From Verrucomicrobiales bacterium (GTDB taxonomy: Bacteria; Verrucomicrobiota; Verrucomicrobiia; Limisphaerales; Palsa-1400), in assembly GCA_028293405.1 (NCBI GenBank), contig JAQGOW010000614.1:1-7052 (forward strand): a stretch of DNA of 7,052 nt, given 5' to 3'. The notes under the pieces are model-generated. The model was not told the DNA's origin and made no database searches. It saw nothing but the letters and a program-made list of their open reading frames with translations. A program made the position numbers and the translations under genes. Shown here one piece after another: positions 1-6,000 of this stretch (position 1 is the first letter of the stretch; each line of letters starts with the position of its first letter).

Positions 1-867
1 TATAGCAGTATAATTTAGTTTTTCCGGTGTATCCGTCGGCTTGTGGTAATCGCCGTACATGCCGCTCGAGAAAAACATGCAAGGGATAGGCCTTTGTTCA
101 AACGCGACATGATCTCCTCTCGGCCCAATGAGATCAGTCCCAACCGGACGCACGTCGACACCCGCATTGGTGCCCGATCGGAAAATCTGTTCTCGAAGGG
201 CAGGGTATTGCTCGGTTCCGGTCACAAAAAGCGTGTTTTGCACGACGTCCATAAAATCGCGCCCGAGAATGTCCATATTAAGAACAGCGACGATCCGTGC
301 TTTCTCCACGTCCGGACGACATGAGAAAACAAAAGAGCCCAATAGCATCATCTCCTCCGAATCAAACGCCGCGAAAACGACGGAGCGTTTTGGTCGCTGC
401 TCATAGAGGCTCATTTGCTTTGCCATCTCCAAAAGCCCGGCCACCCCCGATGCGTTATCCGCTGCTCCAAGGCACAGCTTTCCGTGATCCTTTCCAAGGT
501 GATCGTAATGCGCAGAGACCAAAACGAATTCGGACGACAAATTTGTATCGGACCCTTGCAACACCCCGATAATATTATTGCCGTAACCGAATGACTGGAC
601 GTAATCCTTCTCCCGTCCCCACGGGACCAATCCGTAACTCTTAAACCTATCGACTATGTAATTCCTGGCGATGCGGGAGCCGTGAGTTCCAGGTTTACGC
701 CCCTTGAGCGCGGGTTGAGCCAGGAAGTTTACATGCGAAGCGAGTTCTGTGCTGCTAATCCCGGCGGCGGGATGCGCCGACGGAATACGGATGCACCCAG
801 TCGCGGCAAAGCTGATCAACAAGATCACCCCAACCAGTTTTGTTGGTTTATTAATTTGACTGAACAC
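1..867 (-). CDS. M28-family zinc metallopeptidase, predicted lipoprotein (C-terminal end missing)
   Basis: An uninterrupted minus-strand frame of 289 codons runs off the left edge, so it has no stop in the window. The start is taken as GTG at 867-865: an in-frame TAG lies two codons upstream and this start gives a clean signal peptide. Residues 11-24 are hydrophobic and end in ATGC, a slightly divergent lipobox with Cys25 as the likely lipidated residue, which predicts a membrane-anchored protein outside the cytoplasm. The M28 signatures follow in order: AHYDHLG (119-125), GAADNASG (134-141), FDSEE (168-172), NMDILG (197-202), GDHVAFE (251-257) and YHKPTDT (274-280). By family comparison the two-zinc ligands are His120, Asp137, Glu172, Asp199 and His275, with Glu171 as general base; all are present, so an active aminopeptidase/carboxypeptidase-type enzyme is expected. 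The substrate is unknown. Perhaps 20-40 residues are missing. It lies 115 bases beyond the pump gene in the same direction, with no evident functional link to metal export. Confidence 0.93.
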   Translation of the reverse strand, partial: MFSQINKPTKLVGVILLISFAATGCIRIPSAHPAAGISSTELASHVNFLAQPALKGRKPGTHGSRIARNYIVDRFKSYGLVPWGREKDYVQSFGYGNNIIGVLQGSDTNLSSEFVLVSAHYDHLGKDHGKLCLGAADNASGVAGLLEMAKQMSLYEQRPKRSVVFAAFDSEEMMLLGSFVFSCRPDVEKARIVAVLNMDILGRDFMDVVQNTLFVTGTEQYPALREQIFRSGTNAGVDVRPVGTDLIGPRGDHVAFEQRPIPCMFFSSGMYGDYHKPTDTPEKLNYTAI

Positions 868-907
868 CCGCTATTGACCGACGTATCTTGATTCCGTTCA
901 AAAAGAT

Positions 908-919
908 ACAATGCATTGT
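908..919. repeat. Perfect 12-bp palindrome in the pump-peptidase gap
   Basis: ACAATGCATTGT reads identically on both strands. It lies 41 bases upstream of the peptidase GTG start and 63 bases beyond the pump stop. On the minus strand a run of five T follows it after two bases. It could be an operator for the peptidase gene or part of a weak AT-rich terminator for the pump operon; the sequence does not decide between them. Its half-site ACAATGC recurs in the inverted repeat at 968-996. Confidence 0.4.
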
Positions 920-967
920 CATATAAAGGCTCGTATTAAAAGAACCACATCTATGCGCGCGCGCTCC

Positions 968-996
968 ACAATGCGAGCGAGTTCAGGACGCATTGT
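968..996 (-). repeat. Inverted repeat spanning the pump stop codon
   Basis: ACAATGCG (968-975) and CGCATTGT (989-996) are exact 8-base inverted arms separated by 13 bases. The loop contains the pump stop codon (983-985), so the transcript end could fold into a hairpin around the UGA. No T-tract follows directly; the nearest minus-strand T-rich run, TTCTTTT, is about 20 bases beyond the hairpin. It is therefore not a standard Rho-independent terminator, but it could stabilise the 3' end or contribute to termination. Confidence 0.35.
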
Positions 997-3900
997 CCTT
1001 TTCCACCCATCCATATAACACCGGCAGGAGTATCAACGTCAAAAACGTCGAACTCAAGATGCCGCCAATGACCACTGTCGCGAGCGGACGTTGCACTTCC
1101 GCGCCCGCACCGGTCGCGAGCGCCATCGGCACAAACCCGAGACTGGCCACTAACGCTGTCATCAACACCGGCCGGAGTCGTGTCATGGCACCTTCGTTCA
1201 CCGCTTCGGTAAGGTTCTTCCCTTGCTCCCGTAGTTGGTTGAAGTAGCTGATCATCACGACACCGTTCAAAACGGCCACACCGCTCAATGCGATGAAACC
1301 TACGGCCGCAGAAATGCTGAACGGCATCCCTCGCGCCCACAACGCAAACACGCCTCCCGTTACTGCCAGGGGAATGCCGGTATAAATCAGAATCGCTTGG
1401 CGCACGCTCTTGAACGCCATGAAGGTCAGCACGAAAATCAGCCCGAGCGCACTCGGAACAACAACCGCCAATCGCATGCGTGCCTCCTGTAGATTTTTGA
1501 ACTGTCCACCGAACTCAATCGTATAACCGTGCGGCAACTCCACTCCTTCACTGATTTTCTTTTGCGCTTCGCGAACAAAACTTTCCACATCCCGGCCGCT
1601 CAGATTGACGAGCAACGCCGCGCGCCGTTGGCCAAAGTCTCGGCGAATCGGATCCACGCTCTGCGTCACTCTGAAATCCGCCACCTGCTTCAATGCGACC
1701 ATTCCGTGTTCACCAACGCGGACCGGCAGGTTCTCTAACACTTCTTTTTTCTCGCGCAAATCCTCCGGCAATCGAACGACAATATCGAAACGCTGGTTGC
1801 CCTCGACAAACATTCCGACCGTCTGACCACCAAGTGCCGCGGTCACTGTGCTGTTCACCTCGCCGGCATGCACGTTGTACTTCATTAACGCGTCGCGATT
1901 GACCTGCACTTCCAACATCGGCGTGCGCCCTGAAGCCTCAAATTCCACCTCACCCGCGCCCGGTATCTTCTCTAAAATTTCTTTGGCTTCCGCCGCCATC
2001 TTTTCGAGATGATCGTAATCCGTCCCGATGAGCTTCACTGAAATGTCTGCGCGCACACCTTCCATCAACTCGTTGAACCGCATTTCAATCGGCTGGGACA
2101 TCAGCACTTCTTGTCCCGGGACCTTTTCCTCGAGCGTGTCGGTGATCACTTTCGCGAGCTCGTCCTTGGTGATGGGAACGCCGTTTGTCTTGCGCCACTG
2201 GTCCCGTGGTTTATAAAAAATGAACAAGTCCGCCGCACTCACTGGCATTGGGTCGGTGGCGACCTCTGGCGTGCCCAATCGCGAAAACACGCGCGTCACC
2301 TCCGGCACTTCTTCAAGCAACACCTTTTCCGTGCGCTCCTGCATTTGCACCGACGTATCCAGGCTCACGTTGTTGCTACGTGTCACCAGAGCAGTGAATG
2401 AACCTTCATCGAGCTTCGGCACGAACTCCGCGCCAAGCCGATTGAAGACCATCACTGAAAGCGCGAACAACGCAACTGCTCCCCCAATAACGGCCCACCG
2501 CCAGCGCGCCGTCCATCGCAGCACCGGCGCGTAAATCCGTTTCGCAAATCGCACGGTGAAATTGTCGCCTTCGTGAATTCGCCCTCGCAACACGAGCGAG
2601 CACAGGACCGGAATCAGCGTCAGCGCGAGAACCAACGCGCTCCCGAGGCACAGCATCACCGTGATTGCCATCGGATGAAACATTTTGCCTTCGATGCCAG
2701 TGAGCGAAAGAATCGGCACATATACGATCGTGATGATGAGCACGCCAAAAAACATCGGAGTGCCGACCTCTTTACTCGCCGACAAAATTACGTGGAGCCG
2801 TTCCTCTTTCGAAAGCGTGCGCCCAAGATGATGTTGCCGGATGGCGAGTTGTCGCACCACGTTCTCAACGATCACCACAGCGCCGTCGATGATCAGCCCA
2901 AAGTCGATTGCGCCAAGACTCATCAGGTTTCCGGAAATTCGACCCTCCACCATCCCCGTCATCGCAAACAGCAGCGAAAGGGGAATGGCCACCGCAACCA
3001 CCAACGCCGCGCGCCAATTCCCGAGTAACGCCAGCAAAACTGCCACGACCAGAATCGCGCCTTCGAACAGATTCTTTTCCACCGTGCGAATGGTGTGATC
3101 AACCAAATCACCGCGATCGTAAACAGGTCGAATCACCACACCGTGCGGCAGCTTCGGCTGGATCTCTTTCATTTTGTCCTGCACGCGTTGCGCGACGATG
3201 CGACTATTTTCTCCGCTCAACATCAGCACCGTGCCTAGAAGCGCTTCCTGTCCGTTTTCAGTTGCTGCACCCGTTCGCACCTTCGAGCCAATCGCCACCT
3301 CTGCCAAATCTTTGACGAGAATCGGCCGCACACCGGCTCCAAATTTCACCGGCAAATTCTCGATGTCCGCTAGTGTTTGCACACGACCCACAGTCCGAAT
3401 GATCAGTTGCTCGCGTCCCTGGCTCACCACGCCGCCGCCGGCATTTTCAGTGTTCTCGCCGATATTGTTTGCGAGTTCGCTGAACGTCATCCCCGCATTG
3501 CGCAGCTTGTCCGGGTTCGGCAGCACAACAATTTGCTTTTCGTAGCCGCCGCTCCCGTTCACGTCCGCAAGGCCCACGACGGTCCGCAATTGCGGCTTAA
3601 TGATGTAGTCGTGGATCAACTCCAACTCCATCAGTTGCTCGGGCCTCGTGGCTGGCTTGTTCGTCGCGGTCGCATCGTAGTCGACCACGTAAAAATATAT
3701 TTCGCCGAGCCCGGTCGTAATCGGCGCCAGTTTCGGCACCAAACCTTTCGGAAGTTTCTCAACCGCGTTTTGCAGCCGCTCGCTTAGCAACTGTCGCGCA
3801 CGATAAATGTCGGCATTGTCCTGAAAGATGACGGTGATTTGCGACAAGCCAAACTTACTCAGCGACCGAATCTCCGTCATTCCAGGTACACCCGACAATT

Positions 3901-4114
3901 CAGTTTCCAACGGAAACGTAACTAGCTTTTCAATCTCCTCCGGAGCAAGCGCCGGGACTTCCGTATTGATTTGCACCTGCACGTTTGTGATTTCAGGCAC
4001 GGCGTCAATGGGCAGGCGCATGGCCGACCAAACACCTGCGAAAATCAAACCTGCGGTTGCGAGCAAAACAAAGGCGCGTTGCCGCAATGCGAATTCAAGA
4101 ATCCTCGCAATCAT
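983..4114 (-). CDS. czcA: Heavy-metal efflux RND pump, CzcA/CusA family (inner-membrane subunit)
   Basis: Full-length 1043-residue RND proton/metal antiporter, the usual length for the HME-RND family. It has the expected layout: TM1 (about 10-34), a periplasmic porter/docking loop (about 35-345), TM2-TM6 (about 348-508), a short cytoplasmic stretch, TM7 (about 540-557), a second periplasmic loop (about 560-880) and TM8-TM12 (about 882-1035). The first loop opens with the family-typical RLPIDAVPEITNVQVQI. TM4 carries DFGLIIDGAVVIVEN (404-418), with the proton-relay acids Asp404, Asp410 and Glu417. This DFGx3DGAx3VEN pattern is the one described for Co/Zn/Cd (CzcA) and Co/Ni (CnrA/NccA) exporters; Cu/Ag pumps of the CusA type have AxGx3D instead. 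A divalent-cation substrate is therefore likely, but the exact metal cannot be read from sequence. The ATG at 4114-4112 overlaps the preceding TGA as ATGA, implying translational coupling to the outer-membrane channel gene. No membrane fusion protein gene adjoins it. The frame is intact with no missing motif. Confidence 0.96.
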   Translation of the reverse strand: MIARILEFALRQRAFVLLATAGLIFAGVWSAMRLPIDAVPEITNVQVQINTEVPALAPEEIEKLVTFPLETELSGVPGMTEIRSLSKFGLSQITVIFQDNADIYRARQLLSERLQNAVEKLPKGLVPKLAPITTGLGEIYFYVVDYDATATNKPATRPEQLMELELIHDYIIKPQLRTVVGLADVNGSGGYEKQIVVLPNPDKLRNAGMTFSELANNIGENTENAGGGVVSQGREQLIIRTVGRVQTLADIENLPVKFGAGVRPILVKDLAEVAIGSKVRTGAATENGQEALLGTVLMLSGENSRIVAQRVQDKMKEIQPKLPHGVVIRPVYDRGDLVDHTIRTVEKNLFEGAILVVAVLLALLGNWRAALVVAVAIPLSLLFAMTGMVEGRISGNLMSLGAIDFGLIIDGAVVIVENVVRQLAIRQHHLGRTLSKEERLHVILSASKEVGTPMFFGVLIITIVYVPILSLTGIEGKMFHPMAITVMLCLGSALVLALTLIPVLCSLVLRGRIHEGDNFTVRFAKRIYAPVLRWTARWRWAVIGGAVALFALSVMVFNRLGAEFVPKLDEGSFTALVTRSNNVSLDTSVQMQERTEKVLLEEVPEVTRVFSRLGTPEVATDPMPVSAADLFIFYKPRDQWRKTNGVPITKDELAKVITDTLEEKVPGQEVLMSQPIEMRFNELMEGVRADISVKLIGTDYDHLEKMAAEAKEILEKIPGAGEVEFEASGRTPMLEVQVNRDALMKYNVHAGEVNSTVTAALGGQTVGMFVEGNQRFDIVVRLPEDLREKKEVLENLPVRVGEHGMVALKQVADFRVTQSVDPIRRDFGQRRAALLVNLSGRDVESFVREAQKKISEGVELPHGYTIEFGGQFKNLQEARMRLAVVVPSALGLIFVLTFMAFKSVRQAILIYTGIPLAVTGGVFALWARGMPFSISAAVGFIALSGVAVLNGVVMISYFNQLREQGKNLTEAVNEGAMTRLRPVLMTALVASLGFVPMALATGAGAEVQRPLATVVIGGILSSTFLTLILLPVLYGWVEKDNAS

Positions 4115-5415
4115 GGTTGCTGGTTGCTCCCTTGCGTTGTTCTTACCGGCAACCGAGCGCCCGTTAGCAGCTCAATATCTTGCGCGGCACGCAGTGCTTC
4201 TTTTTGCGTGTCCAGCAAACTCTCGACCGCTTCGAGGTACTCGCGTTGCAACTCCACATACGTGCTCACGGGAACGGCCCCGAGTCGGTAATGTCTGTCG
4301 GCCAACTCCGCTGCTTCGCGGAAATGCTCGATTGCATCGGAACGCCAGTTCCCGATTTGTCGCACCTTCGATTCATACGTCATCGTGGCCTCGACTACTT
4401 TGCGCTCAACTTCGCGCTGCGTCACCGTCAGCGACACTTCCGCCTGCATCTGCCGCGCCTTTGCCGTCGCGACATTTCCCGAGTTGCGATTCCACAACGG
4501 CAACGGCAACGAGATCCCCACGCCGATTGTTCGTTCACGGTCCAACGCTGTTTCTTCCGTATACGTCGGTCCAACGCTGATGGAAGGGAAGCGTTCGTTC
4601 TTTGCAAGTTCCAGCCGAAATCCTTGTTGTGCCAACTCCACTGCGCGCACCCGCAATTCAAAATTATTGGTGCGCGCCAATGTCAGCAGTCGTTGCAAAG
4701 ACTCTGCCGGACCGAACGTCAGCCGCGCCGGCGCAACTGCGAACTGCGCGTCTGGCGCAGCACCACGCAATTGATTCAACTCCAGCAGTGCGCCTTGCGT
4801 CGCAACGTCGGCGTCGCTCGCTTTGCGTTGCATCGTCAACTCCGTCGCCTCGATCACCCGCGTTTCCAACAAAGGCGAAATGCCGGCAGGGTCACGTTGC
4901 ACCAACACCTCACGCAACGCCTTGAACCGATCCGCCACCTCGCGCGCGACAGCTGCGTGTTCCTTTGCCGCAAAATAGCTGTAGCCCAGGTCACGGACCC
5001 GCGACGCCAGCGCCTTGCGAAAGCGCTCCAGCCCAAGTTGCGCCAATTCCAAATCACGATTCGCAATCGCCTTTCGTAATCCGATCCGCCCCGGCCATTC
5101 AAACGGCTGCACGACAGACACCGACCACGCGACACCTTCGCCATTCAACCCTGAAGTGCGATCGCGAGCGGTCTTCCGCCCGACTGAACTGCTCAACTCT
5201 GGATTCGACCAAAGCCCCGCTTGTTTACGACCCGCCTTTGTCGTAGCGATTTCCGCCTCATAAAACTTCAACTCGGGATTCTTTTCCAAAGTTTCGGCCA
5301 CCAACGCGTCCAACGGCACCGCATTCGTTGGGGATGGCCCGCTACTCTCCGCGCCCAAAGCGCTGGACCCCGCACACAACAGAGCCACAAACAAATTTCG
5401 TAATTTCAAATTCAT
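4111..5415 (-). CDS. czcC: TolC/CzcC-family outer-membrane efflux protein
   Basis: 434-residue outer-membrane factor that would form the trimeric exit duct for the adjacent RND pump. The start is set at ATG 5415-5413: it opens a clear signal peptide (basic NLKLRN, hydrophobic 8-20, probable cleavage after ALGA at residue 22). The frame stays open 18 codons further upstream to a GTG at 5469, but that would bury the signal peptide behind a Cys/Trp/Phe-rich leader, so I reject it. The two OEP-type repeats are visible: the first has LWSNPEL (68-74) and SVVQPFEWPGR (100-110); the second has the matching SISVGPTYTEE (278-288) and VGISLPLPLWNRNSGN (299-314). Long amphipathic helices (about 115-215 and 315-420) form the periplasmic barrel. 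There is no lipobox, unlike many CusC/OprM proteins. There is no obvious Shine-Dalgarno before the ATG. It lies 91 bases after the small cysteine-rich gene and overlaps the pump gene by four bases, so it serves that pump. Confidence 0.93.
   Translation of the reverse strand: MNLKLRNLFVALLCAGSSALGAESSGPSPTNAVPLDALVAETLEKNPELKFYEAEIATTKAGRKQAGLWSNPELSSSVGRKTARDRTSGLNGEGVAWSVSVVQPFEWPGRIGLRKAIANRDLELAQLGLERFRKALASRVRDLGYSYFAAKEHAAVAREVADRFKALREVLVQRDPAGISPLLETRVIEATELTMQRKASDADVATQGALLELNQLRGAAPDAQFAVAPARLTFGPAESLQRLLTLARTNNFELRVRAVELAQQGFRLELAKNERFPSISVGPTYTEETALDRERTIGVGISLPLPLWNRNSGNVATAKARQMQAEVSLTVTQREVERKVVEATMTYESKVRQIGNWRSDAIEHFREAAELADRHYRLGAVPVSTYVELQREYLEAVESLLDTQKEALRAAQDIELLTGARLPVRTTQGSNQQP
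4115..4128 (-). repeat. 7-bp tandem duplication just upstream of the pump start codon
   Basis: GGTTGCT occurs twice in direct tandem on the plus strand (AGCAACC twice in the transcript), between the pump's ribosome binding site and its ATG. It encodes part of the channel's C-terminal SNQQP tail. Removing one copy would shift the channel's reading frame past the ATGA overlap to a TGA about seven codons into the pump gene. Confidence 0.6.
4127..4133 (-). promoter_or_regulatory. Candidate ribosome binding site for the pump gene
   Basis: The minus strand reads AAGGGAG, a fair Shine-Dalgarno match, inside the end of the channel gene. The spacing to the pump ATG is 12 bases, longer than the usual 5-9, because of the adjacent 7-bp duplication. 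Initiation is probably helped by translational coupling through the ATGA overlap. Confidence 0.4.
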
Positions 5416-5488
5416 AAACAAAAAACACCAACGGCATTCAAACTGGAACAAGGCGGCGTATGGATACACCGCAACTACGTAGAGGAAG

Positions 5489-5501
5489 CCCGGTAACCGG
5501 G
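5489..5501 (-). repeat. Short GC-rich intercistronic inverted repeat
   Basis: CCCGGT and ACCGGG are exact 6-base inverted arms around one central base, giving a five-pair GC stem with a three-base loop in RNA. It begins five bases after the stop codon of the small cysteine-rich gene, in the 91-base gap before the channel gene. There is no T-run behind it, so it is not a standard intrinsic terminator. Outer GTAG/CTAC sequences on the minus strand could lengthen the stem imperfectly. A role in transcript processing or differential stability within the operon is possible. Confidence 0.4.
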
Positions 5502-5506
5502 ACTAC

Positions 5507-5881
5507 TTAGGAGAGCAGGGAAGGAGCGCGAACGGGCAGGGCAGTGCGAAAGACGAATTGCCACTGCTTGGGTAGATCGAACGGACGAAGGACCGGGCCT
5601 AAACTGCCGTTGGCCGAGAGAGAAAACGATTCACTCAGATCTGCGAGCATCGTCCAAAACACGCAAACTGCAGGCAATGCAATGACAGCCGAATCTGCAG
5701 AAATTCTATACGACCCGGACTCGATCGTCTGACACGCATCGTCATTGCACTGGGTATCCGGCGTATCAGAAGGACAGTGCAGAAAAGAAAAGCCAGGAAG
5801 TTTCTCGAGTGAACAATGCGCCGTCAGCGGCACCCAAAGCGCCACAAACAAAACTGCAATGCACTTCTGCAAGGAGGTCAT
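5507..5881 (-). CDS. Small exported cysteine-rich protein, first gene of the metal-efflux operon
   Basis: 124-residue protein that I cannot assign to a named family. Residues 1-21 form a signal peptide (hydrophobic LFVALWVPLTA), with a likely cut before His22-Cys23, so the mature protein of about 100 residues should lie in the periplasm or be membrane-attached. The mature part has five cysteines (23, 36, 45, 50, 73), three of them in HCPSDTPDTQCNDDAC (35-50), where acidic residues surround the last two; this could be a metal site or a disulphide-bonded knot. A hydrophobic stretch at about 65-80 may be a second membrane or core segment. The C-terminus has WQFVFRTALPVRAPS (107-121). It lies directly ahead of the channel and pump genes in the same direction, which suggests a role in metal binding, sensing or delivery (inference). 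The ATG at 5881-5879 has no good Shine-Dalgarno. The signal peptide, cysteine pattern and context favour a real gene over a chance frame. Confidence 0.72.
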   Translation of the reverse strand: MTSLQKCIAVLFVALWVPLTAHCSLEKLPGFSFLHCPSDTPDTQCNDDACQTIESGSYRISADSAVIALPAVCVFWTMLADLSESFSLSANGSLGPVLRPFDLPKQWQFVFRTALPVRAPSLLS

Positions 5882-5940
5882 TCGGCTAACTCACTAATAC
5901 ACTAGCGCCGTCGCGTTGCAATTCGCATCTGACGAATAAA
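5882..5940 (-). promoter_or_regulatory. Candidate promoter/operator region of the metal-efflux operon
   Basis: The gap between the vWA-type gene and the small cysteine-rich gene is 119 bases, the natural place for the operon promoter. On the minus strand TTGCAA (5921-5916) and TATTAG (5899-5894) are separated by 16 bases and each match four of six positions of the sigma-70 boxes. If used, the leader would be only about six bases, close to leaderless, which would fit the missing Shine-Dalgarno. A 5-bp dyad, ATTCG (5921-5925) and CGAAT (5933-5937), overlaps the upstream edge of the -35 box and could bind a repressor or activator. All of this is weak pattern matching. Confidence 0.22.
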
Positions 5941-6000
5941 TAGTTTTTTGAGAGTGCTTGTGCCGGAACGGTCTTTGGCATTTGAAACTTGAGCAATGTT

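Noticed and set aside
43..891. Plus-strand frames of 69-93 codons across the left end.
   Set aside because: They are antisense to the M28 peptidase frame, whose six family motifs in order make the minus strand the coding one.
953..964. Alternating purine-pyrimidine run ATGCGCGCGCGC as a Z-DNA-prone or mobile-element signal.
   Set aside because: Only 12 bases long; short (GC)n runs are expected in a genome of this composition, and no element boundaries or duplications flank it.
962..979. CGCTC/GAGCG hairpin after the pump stop as an intrinsic terminator.
   Set aside because: Only a 5-bp stem with an 8-base loop and no immediate T-run; it also competes with the stronger 8-bp inverted repeat at 968-996.
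3828..5079. Long plus-strand open frames opposite the pump and channel genes (about 250 codons at 3828-4580 and 299 codons at 4180-5079).
   Set aside because: They lie wholly antisense to two well-recognised genes, are rich in Arg/Cys/His/Pro with no domain or signal peptide I recognise, and overlap each other. They reflect the GC-biased codon use of the real strand.
5413..5469. GTG at 5469 as the start of the channel gene (18 extra residues).
   Set aside because: The ATG at 5415 gives a standard signal peptide; the extension would place an unlikely Cys/Trp/Phe-rich leader before it.
5871..5878. AAGGAGGT on the plus strand as a strong ribosome binding site.
   Set aside because: No ATG, GTG or TTG lies at a suitable distance downstream on the plus strand; the word is the reverse complement of codons 2-4 of the small minus-strand gene.
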